This document shows positions 1 through 11,200 of a DNA stretch of 64,000 nt, piece by piece. A program made the position numbers and the translations under genes. This DNA is from Dasyornis broadbenti. Taxonomy: Eukaryota > Chordata > Aves > Passeriformes > Dasyornithidae. The notes under the pieces were generated by a model. That model saw only the letters and a program-made list of their open reading frames with translations, was not told the origin of the DNA and searched no databases. Position 1 is the stretch's first letter, and every line of letters begins with the position of its first letter. Location: NCBI GenBank assembly GCA_013397935.1, contig VZRN01001859.1:1210268-1274267 (forward strand). The letters are read 5' to 3'.

Positions 1-3000
1 ATCAACCAAAGGACATAACTGGCAATTAAAGAGCTCCAATTATATCATAATTTTCTCTGCTGACTTATTTCAACAAATTACTGAATTTCTATTGAAATGG
101 TATTCCAAAGGGGCTTAGAAATGTTTTAAGCATATGTTCCAGGGCTACAGTCCCAGCACTGAATACTAATACCACCATTTTGAGATGTGTGCTCTCATGT
201 GTCACAGATATCACAGTTTCTGTTCATTTTCCATGAAATGAAGAATTATTTCCTGTTTTCTTTATAGAATCAACACTTACTACCAGCAGAGCTGGAAGGA
301 GTAAAATCCAGGAAATGTGCTGCAGCAGATAAGAATTGAAAGCAGTGTGTTGAGGATGGTACCTGTATTTACATATTTGTATTTTATTAAGTAATTGAAA
401 GAGCCTTGTCCATGTTGTGTAATTAATGCATCATAAATAAACACAAACCAGAGAACTGGAAGCAAAGGCTCACACAGTAGCAACAATTCATACCTCCCCT
501 GCAGTGATTGTCTGGGCAATTCTCCACTTTGCCTTGCAAGATTCCCACTACCCAAATCTTTTACGTATTGTTTCAGGTCACTGGGAAATAGTATACAAGG
601 TCTCCGTAGAGTCAAGAAGTAAAAACAAGAGGTATGAGAGTACACACACATTCAAAATTTAAATTTAATCTTAGGAATTTGATTTGTGTACTGCATGGAT
701 TTCTGAAATGCAGGAATATGAGGAAAAAAGTGGTGAATAACGTCTGCTTAATAACCAGTGTAAATTAGATTGTACACAGGTCTAGAGGCATTATGTAGCT
801 CTTTAAAGGTGTTCATGGTTTAAAATAACCTGTCTTTGACTTAAAAAGGCAGCCCAAAGCTAAGTGTGTAAAGCAATAAGTAGCCAAGTAAATCAGTGCC
901 TTTTCCAGCTTAAGGCATGTAGAAAAATATAAATATGAAAAACAGAAAGAGGTCAAGACAAAGCCTTGTACTTTGCATGTTGCTCTTGTAAGGGACAGCA
1001 TGGAAGGTGCAAAGAGTTAGCAGCTAATCAAGCTGTCCAATACTTGCTTGGGACCCCTGTGTGATGTGATGAGCTCAGCATGGGGATTTGGATGAAGGTG
1101 GACTTAGTCTGGAGAACTCCACAGCTCCCTCCACAGTTTTTGAGCTCTCCATACTGTTAATACCTGGGCAAAAGAAATTAAAATATGTTTTCAATTAAAA
1201 AACCCAAACAAGGCAAAATGTTGTTTTTTCCTTTAACAGAGATTTAATGCAAATTAGTTTTTATATTACATGTGAGCTATGGCAGATTGCACATACTTAG
1301 AGAAAATTATATTGAAGATACCCAAATCTTCAGTAAAAATTTCATAAGGCATCAAACTGGTGAAAGGCCATGCCTAGAACCTGAAACCAAAGCATGTAAA
1401 GGTGATACAGTGTTTTTCAACAACAGCTTTCCTTTCCAACAGTTGTCTTTATTTCAGTTATTTAGTTTAGACCAGTGCTATAGCTACATCACACGAAATC
1501 CAGAAAAAAAGGGCAAAGACAACTTTTTTTCCTCTCCCAATCTATCAATGGAAACAAGATAATGGAAGGTGAGATACTCTACCTCTAAAGTTCCGAAAGA
1601 TGTGGCAACAGACACTAAAGGCCTCAGCTCACTAAACAGTAGGAAAATCTATTTAACAAACAAAAATCATTAACTGCAAAACATGGCCTGATATAAAAAA
1701 AAATGGATTTATCCCATATATCATTGTACTTATGTCAATTATTTAGGTATATTTTTAGGAATTTATTTATATCCATACTTTTAAGCTAGCTTTATGCTCT
1801 TAGCATGTAACAAATTTTAACGGTGTCAATCATTTTCAAATTACAAAATTAAATAAGACTTTTTTTTTATTATTATTGAGTATGGACAGCTAAACATCCC
1901 AGATCACAATCTCATGCAGATGAAATGCTTTTTAACATCTGTTACAGGCTACAATTAATGATGAGAGAGAATAATTTTTAACAATTTTTACTCCTTGTCT
2001 CTGGAGGCAAGAAGTAATTTTTCCAGGCCAGTCTACATCAGGATAAGAAAACTTCCTCTCAGACTTTCAGTTTTGTAGGCCTGACATACAGAATCTGTGC
2101 TCCTTCCATTTTTTCTACAGCCAGTATTTTTGAAAGCAAGTTTGTTTCAAATGGTCTCTATGCCTCAGTTTTCTCTTTTTCTAAAAATACAATTCCCATT
2201 TTTCTCACCCTTCATTTACAAAACCTGACTCACCATTTTGCATTCGTTCATAACACAACATGACAAAGAACTGCCGGCAGGAAACAAGGATTAAGGGCTT
2301 GACTTTTCTCAAGTTCGCTAAAAGTGAATATTTTATTCTCTCACTCCAAAAAACCCCATGTGTGTGCTACATATTTTCCAAGGACACCAAAATATTTCAT
2401 CACATATTTTAGACAGCTATAAATATATTTTGTTTTCCAAAACAAGTGGATGTTTCTTCTACTAAAACCATTCTGGGCTCTTGGTTAAGTCTATATTCAG
2501 ATATTCTTCAAAGAACTCATTTGACTACCTTTTTTAAAAAAAAAAAACTTATTACAGAGTAAAAGTTTGTCCAAGTTTCTATATTTAAGTGAGAACTGTG
2601 TTTGAGTAGAAGAATCCATTCTAATACAACCTAGTGATTTGTGTTTCAGGGGATATTTTCTGAACGTTTTTACACATTTTCATGAAGAAGCTGGGCCAAC
2701 TTTACAGACCGTGGGGCTTAGAAAGGCAAAAATAAATATAACTAGTGGAGACAGAAAATACCTTTCTCTGAAAATCTAGAGAACACCTGAAGTTTGACTC
2801 ATATCTCATAACAAAGGGGTGCATAGAAGAAACTTCAATTAAACCTCCCCCTCTACCACCCCACAAGGGTGACACCACAGCTAATCCTGCATGTGGTCTC
2901 ATACTACTGGCAAAGAGAGCTGCCACAGGCGGACTGCTTAACTGGGAAAAGCCCATGTCGCAGCAGTAAACCCCACGGGCTTTGCTGTAGACTGGGGGGC

Positions 3001-6000
3001 ATCACACAGAATCTTAGCCCAGTGAAACAGCTCGGTGAAATGATTGCTCAGACTCGATGCTCTCAAGCATTTTGCCATTTCTGTGCAACAGGAACAAATG
3101 AGGCCAGATTTTGGATAATATAAAGCTAGTAATAAACGAAAAAATCTTGAGGGTTTTCTCACAAAGGCCCAATTTACCTGAGAGCTTTCTGTGTAAAAAT
3201 AGTTATTTATTAATATTCTACAGCAGGGAGTTTGAGGTATTTGCAATCTTTGCAAACAGAACTCATTTATTTTTCACAGAGTGAAGAGAAATCTAAAGAA
3301 ATTCTCCAGTGACTCCACTGGGCTTGGCTGGAAATACAGAATTGACTCTACCAAATATGTCTCTGGAATAGAACTAAAGGTGACCTTTGAAATTAAACTG
3401 GTGCCAAAAACCTAATTTCAGACAGCCTGTAAGTCTTTCCTTGTAAAGTCTAATAATTCTCCTGTCTCTTTTTAATACAGCTTTTGTGTGTAGATTCAAA
3501 CTGTCTCCTGAGCACAAAGAGCAAGGTTCAGTTTGTAGCACCTGAATATTCACTTCTCCATATCCCAAACACCTGTGCAACTCAAATCTTCATCATTTCT
3601 CACAGGGATGTGAGAGAAAGATGTCTTGGCAGAGTTTGTGGGACAAATGAGCCCTTGAACGCATTGAACCAGTGCTGTTAAGATCTTGACTTCCTAAGTG
3701 CTGAGTTTACACAAACTGATAACACTGCCACTTTATCACTATGCAGCATCTGCACACTTAATGTACCACAATGCTGATTCCTGCTACCAAAAATAACATT
3801 CAAACAACCAGCCATGAAGACATAACGTTTCTGCGCCATGCTCCTGACAATCCAAATGTGGTTTTGAATATTTCCCAACCTTGGAAGCAAGTCTTGCTGT
3901 ACAACCCTCTTTCTGTTTGGCATTATCAGCTGGTGCCAAGCCAGAAGTCACTGCTGATCTACCGTGCTATTTGATTGGTGAAAGGTGGTGATTCTGGGCA
4001 AGCTCTTAGGATGAGCCATTGCAGTCTACCAGGGTTCTCAGAGAGCTTTAATATGTGAAATTACTTCATTTCCTGACCTGGATATCCAGGCTGCTGCTGC
4101 TGCTGACCCAGATAACATGTTCTCTGGATACACAGCTTCCCTAAAGTCCAAGACTGATAACAGAGAGACATCTCAGCAGCACAGCAAACCTGGATTTGCA
4201 GCTCAACAGCACTTTTTTTTTCATTTTCCAGGGTCATGTTTCAACCACAGTTGCTCAGACTCCCAGGTCTTACCCACAGCATCAGGACGCCAGCAGGCTT
4301 GAAAACAGACTCTGAATAGGAACCTTGGATTTTTTCCTCCTTTCCTAGCTCTCACAGATGGACACACTCCATTTGCTTACCCAATAGGGTTTCTCAATCC
4401 AGGAAGCATTAAGTCATTCCTTCTTCACCTTTAAGATGTAGAAGCTCGGCCTAATTTGTTTGGTCTAGTTTTAATTTTTTATTTGCTTTATGAGCTAACA
4501 AATTCTCCATGTGGGCGTTACAGCATCTCATTATTAGAGGTACATAGAAGTAATACATCCATAAACACAATTTTTACATATTATCATCAAACCACAGGCA
4601 GCTTTGTAATAAGTCTTACAAAAACCCAAAAAAGCTAGATGCCAGTGTTACATTGTTAATGAGAAAGATAATTACTTTCTCTCTTCCAATTTTCCTCTTT
4701 TTGCAGGATTAATATATTAGAATGAGCTATGTGAAACACCCCTCTAGGTAGCTAGTAAGTTGTGATACAACAAAAAAGCATTATGAAAACATTAGCTTAA
4801 GCAAATAATATTTAGAACACAGATCAAAAAATGTTTTAATTTCCTATACCCAGGAATAATATTCCTGGTCCTCATTTTTGGACAGAAAAATAGAAACATG
4901 TGGCTTTTCATGACAGACGGAAAAAAGGACTCCCCCTAAATACATATTCATTTCAGTTCTAGCCATACCAAATAATAGTTAGTGATTTACTGTCAGTTTG
5001 ATTTATGGCATGAGCAAGGTCCTGCCAAATTACCGGTTCCTAGAACTGCAGTTTCCATTCAGCTCCTCCACAGTTCACAGGAAAGCAGAGCTCAAAAGAT
5101 GTGATATGGTGCCTAAAGGGACTTGGTGCAAAGAAACCAGGAGATTGCAGAGAGCAGTCTGCTAAGGAAGAAAAAATGTAGCTTGGCAGGAAATGCCCGG
5201 AAAATGTGAAGTAAAGGAAGACTGAATCAGACTGGAAGCCAAGGCTGTTATTTATGAAATCAAGCCTAAATTACCACATAATGTTGTGTCTTTCAAACCA
5301 AAGGAGCAGCACATGCAGGGAAACTTGCTCAAAATAACCTTGCTGCTCTGTTAGTGACTTCCTCTCCTGAGTTGCCTACTATCCTGAGCTAGTGGGTAAC
5401 CTGAGGTATTAAACACACACCCATGCATTGTAATTTAGAGCTACAGTTACATTCTTTTGAAGATTTATCGCTGTTTGCTGGGAGAACGACCTGCAATTAA
5501 AATCTATGTCAACAAGCAGAAGTCAAATGCAAGGATAAGGTCACACAGATAGAGGAAAACATCTGCTCTATACACTTTGCAGAACATAATGACACAATGT
5601 CTTGGAGAAACAACAGTTTCACCTTAATTTTAGAAAATAAAAAAAGTAACAATGACTGAAAAGATGTAGCATAATTTATAACACAAAGGCAGAAAAGAAG
5701 AAATTGTTTCTAAGGCAGTATTAGGACAATACTTTGCCTCAAGCCCATGGTCCACTTTCACAAACCTGCTGTTGTGAGAACGTATGTAAAAGTAGATAAA
5801 TGTTTATGTGGTGCTTGGAATTCAAGCAGATAAAAGTTGATAAACAAGGACTATTTTATGAGTATCTAAATCTTGATAAATCTTACAATCAGGATGCTGG
5901 GGGTCGTAATTATGAATAAATGGTGGGGTCCTAATTATAAGTAATTTTAGTTCACCTTCATGTAGCAGCCAGTAATAAACTGCAGGCAAACCTGGTTTCT

Positions 6001-6160
6001 ACTTGGACAAGCACATTTTTGTTGTTGTGCCACTTGAACTCAGTAGCTGGGGTTATGACAACACTTGGCAGTTGTAAGGGACGTGTTTGTGCAACAGTGA
6101 AGAAAGGTGGCAGAAGACACCCAGCAGAAGTGACAATGGCAGCAGACTGGGAACCCAGTT
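1..6160. other. Unique AT-rich non-coding DNA
   Basis: No gene, RNA gene or mobile element is recognisable here. Open frames are short (about 120 codons or fewer), overlap each other on both strands and match no family I know. Minor simple sequence is present: a (CTG)5 run at 4091-4105 and short A or T tracts near 1861, 2531 and 4206. Base composition is uneven, with long AT-rich parts such as 1680-1900 and 4640-4900. I read this as intergenic or intronic sequence. Confidence 0.6.
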
Positions 6161-6612
6161 AGAGTGGGTCCAGAGGAGGGCCATGAAGGTAAACTGAGGG
6201 CTGGAGCACCTCTCCTGGAGGACAGGCTAAGGGTGCTGGGGCTGTTCAGCCTGGAGAAGATGAAGTGCTGGAGAGATTTTGTAACAGCCTTTCAGAACAT
6301 AAATGAGACCTATAAAAGAGGAAAGAGGGACTTTTTAAACACAGGCAGATAGTGCTAGGATAAAGGGGAAACCTTTAAACTCAAATAGGGTAGATTTAGA
6401 CAGATATTAGGAAGAAATTCTTTTCTGTGAGGGTGGTGAGGAAATGGAACAGGTTGCCTAGAGAAGTTGTGGGTACCCTGTCCCTGGAAGTATTCAAGGA
6501 CCTCTGAGTAACCTGGTCTAGTGGAAACTGTGTGATCCTGCCCATGGCAGTGGAGTTGGAACTAGATTATCTTTAAGGCCTCTTTCAATCCAAACCGTCT
6601 ATGATTATATGA
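6161..6612 (+). mobile_element. CR1 LINE, 5'-truncated 3' fragment
   Basis: This is the 3' end of a CR1 non-LTR retrotransposon, the dominant LINE of birds. It opens in the last part of the reverse-transcriptase ORF (the GTCCAGAGGAGGGCC and CTGTTCAGCCTGGAGAAGA blocks). It continues through the region encoding the ORF2 C-terminus (GGAACAGGTTGCC, then AACCTGGTCTAGTGGAA) and finishes with the family's 3' end, TTTCAATCCAAACCGTCTATG. Stops and frameshifts interrupt the coding part, so it is inactive. The strong 5' truncation is typical of CR1 insertion. Family assignment is firm; the 5' boundary is good to about 10 bp. Confidence 0.93.
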
Positions 6613-8137
6613 ACCCAAAATCAGGAACAAACCCAGATGCACATCTCTGTGAAAAGCTAATAGCCCAATGTAGACTTACCCACAGTTCAGCTGGAGTTGA
6701 ACAAACAGCACTTCCCTGATAGACAAGGTAAACTGGCACAGGATCTGACAGAAAGCGCAGCAGCATCATCTGCCTTTCCTTGACCTAAATGTACAAATGA
6801 GTTTCCCATTCCATCACTGCATATGTAGTTTACAAGCCCAACAACTTTGTCCCTCTTACCCTACTTGTTTTTTTTGTTTTGGTTTTGTTTCTTTTTTCTG
6901 CTGGTAAGGAAGGAGTTGTCCATTTTCTCTTTCAGTTTTTGTTCCCTCATGCCCTTCTTGCAATATAATTTAGCTATGATTTATTTTGCGATCCTGTTCC
7001 AAACAGGTGTCTGTTTTCTGGCTGCCCCTGCAAACTCAGTTCCAGAGACCAGATGGTAATAGTTAGCTGCCTTCTGCACCTGCATGGATGAGAGCAGATC
7101 TGAAGAACCTCTGCTGTATGTTGAGTAGCTCAGAGCAATATTTAGATGACCCTGTGGTTAACAATAAGTAGCCAACTGTATCTGGCTTGGCACGGACACG
7201 GTGGTGATCATTAGTGGAGCTACATTTAAGACAGAAAATGGGTTTGGGGAAGTAAGAAAAAAGCAGGACAATTTGGCACATCATCAGCCAAAAACACACC
7301 TCAGGAGCATTAGCATGAATGAACAATACCTGCCCACATCTTTTCTGTCATGTTACAGGATCTCTTGATGCAATCACACAAATAAACTAATTTACTGTAT
7401 TTCAGACCAAGACCAGCTGTCATGATTCAGCTAAGGGTTTGGGGACTTCTTAATTGCTTACAGTAAAGCAGTGTTAGTTTTCCAAACACATAGCACCTTC
7501 AATTGGTTACTGGACCAGTCTAATATGTAACACTCTGACACTGGATAAAGAAGGTGTGGGAGAGAGATTTGAAGCCTGAGTTTTTTGAAAGAGATAATCA
7601 GCCTGAGAACTAGTGAGCTAAAAAAAGAGGGAGGGAGAGAAAAGAGAGAGAAAGAGACGTGACGATTAAAAAGGGAACTAAGGAACATTCTGCAAATCCA
7701 TGCAGCATAAATGTGGGAGACAATTACTGGAAGAAACAAGTAAGAGGTTGGATTGGGCTTTGAGCCACCTAAAAAAAAAAAAAAAAAAGGGCAAAAAACC
7801 CAAATCAGTGAAGAGTAAGAAAAATCTGGAAAGAATCATTAGAAATTTCAGTCCAGGGAAAAGCTGTATACTGGACAAAAGTTTCACTTATCTAAAAGCT
7901 GTTTCCAGACGTGTTTTGAGACACAAACTGAAGCAAGATATGTGTCTCTGATTGGTGCAGATCAAGAGCAGTCCTAGGCATCAGGTCAGGCATTCAGCTG
8001 TGCAACAGAAGAGTCAGGCTCAGGGGGTTGGGAAAGTCCCATCTCTAAACCAGATCAACAGGGCTCGCAGGAAAAGACTCCTACCTCCACAGGCAATTAT
8101 TTCTCCATGGAAGCCTTTGCCAGCTCTTCTGGGCTGA
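6613..8137. other. Unique non-coding DNA with purine-rich and poly-A tracts
   Basis: No gene is recognised. A T/G-rich patch at 6866-6900, a GA-rich stretch at about 7618-7662 and an uninterrupted run of 18 A at 7771-7788 are the only structured parts. The poly-A run follows no SINE or LINE body that I can recognise, so I treat it as simple sequence rather than a retroposon tail. Short open frames here owe much of their length to these low-complexity tracts. Confidence 0.6.
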
Positions 8138-8293
8138 TCATGAGGTCTGTGAGCACATTCGGCAGTTAATTTGGTGGGATTTCTGCCCCTGGGTGTTTTT
8201 CACCACGTTGTAGAGCTTGCTGCGAGGTAGCAGCAGTGTTGGGTACCTCACTGGGTTCTCAAAGTCAGTGATTAGAGGCTTCAAGTACTTTTC
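8138..8293 (-). CDS. Possible terminal coding exon or relic, unknown gene (51 codons plus stop)
   Basis: Read on the minus strand, a pyrimidine-rich run ending in CAG (AG at 8295-8294) leads directly into an open frame of 51 codons that ends at TGA (8140-8138). The start coordinate and frame were chosen from that acceptor-like site; the frame assumes phase 0. The predicted peptide has a balanced, coding-like composition, with segments such as ITDFENPVRYP and SKLYNVVKNTQGQ, and the block is more GC-rich than its surroundings. I do not recognise the protein. No polyadenylation signal is obvious within about 300 bp downstream, and no partner exon was identified. It may be a last coding exon, a fragment of a dead gene, or chance. 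Comparison with other bird genomes would decide. Confidence 0.3.
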   Translation of the reverse strand, partial: EKYLKPLITDFENPVRYPTLLLPRSKLYNVVKNTQGQKSHQINCRMCSQTS

Positions 8294-8295
8294 CT

Positions 8296-11200
8296 GGAGG
8301 ACAAGACATCAGCATGTCAGCCGCTCTCTGCACAGCATTAATGACACCTTTTCGCTGGCACATATTTTTTGTAATAAAAAGAAGAATGCAGCATAAAAAA
8401 ACCCCCCAAACTGTCAAGTAAATAGAAATATATGATCATTCTAAGACACTACAAAACACCAGTAGCTATACACTGGCAAAAGTGTGCACAGATTCATTAA
8501 TGCAGGGTTGAACTTTATATTTCAAAGGGCAATTCCATAAAAGCAGGTACTTTCTCCTGACTGCTACACTTTAGAAATTCACTGTGAAAGTAATCACTCT
8601 TTAGATTTGAGACTCATATTATTCAGTGAGAGAAAATAAATCTCTCTAAGAGTCTTGTTAGCAGAGAGGAATTATAACTCTTTAGAGGTATTACTGATTT
8701 CAATATTAATAACTATTCTGCAAATCTATTTTTCCTAATAATTTTCTGAATCTGTGATGAAAATTTTAAGTCAGGTATTTCTTTTCAGACCCCATAGTTT
8801 TCTAATTCCAGGGAGAGAAGACTCTAATAACATTTCTTCAAATCCCTGTTAAGAATCACCTCACGTACAGAAAAAATAAGTGCCTTGTAAAGACGGATAG
8901 GCTTAAGTAGTTTTTCCTCTATTAGAGCAGATAATATTTAAGACTTTCTTATCTTGAAATTACTCTATATCATAGAAAATCTAAAAACTCATCACTGCAA
9001 TTCTATGTCAGTGGAAACAAGCAATTTCACTCAAAATTTTCTCACACACTCTAAAACCTAAGCATTTTTCCACTTTTGTTATATGTAAAATCAATGGTCA
9101 TTTTTAACCTGCCATTCACTTTTTTGGCACATCTGCATTATAAGACTCCTGCTTTGGAGGGGTTTTTAATATTATTTTTATGCCCGAAAGCATGGCTTGA
9201 GGGTAGACACTGCCCAAGAGTGATTTGATCCGCACGGAATTTATGAAAAATGCTATTGGAAAGGACAGGATACTAACACATTATAAGAATCTGTATAGAC
9301 TGGAAATAAAACTGGTAAATATGTTAAGTCCCAGGCTCTTGAGAAAGGACCAAAGGAAAAACAATTTATTCCTTTTAATTATTAAGAAACTACTTGAAAT
9401 ATTTTTTTTCCTCCTTTGCCTTGTGCTGCCAAGAAGGCTTGTGATGTTATAGAGTAAACTAAATCTGAGGATTCTTGTTTTCATGTGAAATAAACAACTA
9501 CGAGCAAGACCATGCATTTGGTCATGGATTAAACCAAACGGCTATTTCGCCAAATGCCTCCTGGAAATTGTCAGCAGAAACTTTTGGAAGGACTATGAGG
9601 GTGAGTGAAATGGCCTGTCATGCATCTTCAATATACACATTCAACAGGAATCTGGAAATATCTCTTTAAGAGCCACTCCTAATAATGTGACTAATTTCAT
9701 GAACCTTCGAATAAACTGATATCCAGTGGAGAGTAGCTTTTTATCGTGCATTGTGGGAAATATTAATAATATCATGCAGGATAATACTTGTTATATATCT
9801 GAAATAATTCTCTTATGTCTAGCTCTGTATTGATATGCCTTCTCCTTGTGTGACTCTGGCCTATAATAGTCAAATGCAATTTTTGGCTTTGCAGCATTTG
9901 TTTCAATAATTGTCACAAAAGGTGCAGGGTAGAGGGGAATAAATTTGTAATGAAGCCTGGAAGTGTCCTTACCCTTCAGACACCAGTTCTTCCAAGGACT
10001 ATTTTCTTCTTCTTCCTCAGCATTATTCACTCTTTTTTCCCCTCTGCCACATAATAATCATGAAGATCCATATACCATATGGATCCATATACCATAATCC
10101 ATATGGGATTCAGCATTCACAAGAAGGAAGGATAGAGCAGAAGAAGCTATTTTTTCCTCCTATTTCAAAGTGCAGAAGGGAGTTTGGACCACAGCCAGAG
10201 GCACACCTGCCAGAGTTATCTTAGGCCCGTACTTTAAGAAGCCAAGGGACATTAGAGTCACCGGCACATGTCCCTACCCCTTCCATCCCCACGGGCTTCT
10301 CCTGTGGCTTCCACACGGCTTCTCCTGGCCATGGCACACTTCCCCACCTGTTCCAGGCAAGATTTTACTAGTCATGATTTTTTCCCTCCCATTACTACAG
10401 CCCCTTCCTCAGCCAATGGGCTGCTGAAACTCAGCCACCCCTACTCCTCACCACAGGTATCACCATGTTTCAGCTTTGAGGGAAACCAAACCATTCCTCT
10501 GAAAAACGAGGCACTAGAGGTGAGGAAGAACACTTAAAGTGCTGTAAAGTGTTTGGACACAGCACAGATCAAAAGGCACTTTTCCCATGGTGCTTTCAGG
10601 CCAGAGATTACTTTTGGCTGAACCAATACCAAATGAGAACAATTCAGCTCTCATGAGCAGAGCTGCTCCAGGCTGACACTGGTAGGACCAGAAGCAAAAT
10701 TCAGGGCCATAATGTTTACTTTTCTGGCTGAAATTATTAATTATTCAGAAACAAGTCTATCAGAGGCAGAGAATTTCCTTCAATTAATTCAAATTAATAT
10801 TTTGTTTATATCACAGAGTAAGCCTTTTTCCTTTCCATAGTTCAAAGTGAACCCTGGGGGTTCTAAATATGCCTCCTGGTGATATAGTTAAAAGATAAAT
10901 ATTCATTCAAAAAAAGAAAAGTATAGAAAGAAAGAAAAGCTACAATTTAAAAAGTGGTAGCTGAGAAAAAGGAATCCACTGTATAAGAAGAGAAAAGGCA
11001 AACAGAAGTGACTAACAAAAGTGTATAAATTAGGGCAAAGTAGAAATGAAAGAAAACTTGTTCTGAACGTGAAGAGGCATAAAAGAGTAAACAATGCACA
11101 GGGAATACATTGTTTTGAACACACAGGTGACATGACCAAGTAAAGGACAGATTCACCAGGGCTCATGGTTGGTTTTGTAGGACGGAGGAGCAGAGCTATG

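Noticed and set aside
7771..7788. Poly-A run as a tail of a processed pseudogene or SINE
   Set aside because: No recognisable body upstream and no evident target duplication; better treated as simple sequence.
9791..10030. 79-codon minus-strand frame with an acidic N-terminus (EEEEEN) and a fairly protein-like composition
   Set aside because: No recognisable motif, no supporting splice signals that I could defend, and the acidic run comes from a short TTC-rich tract.
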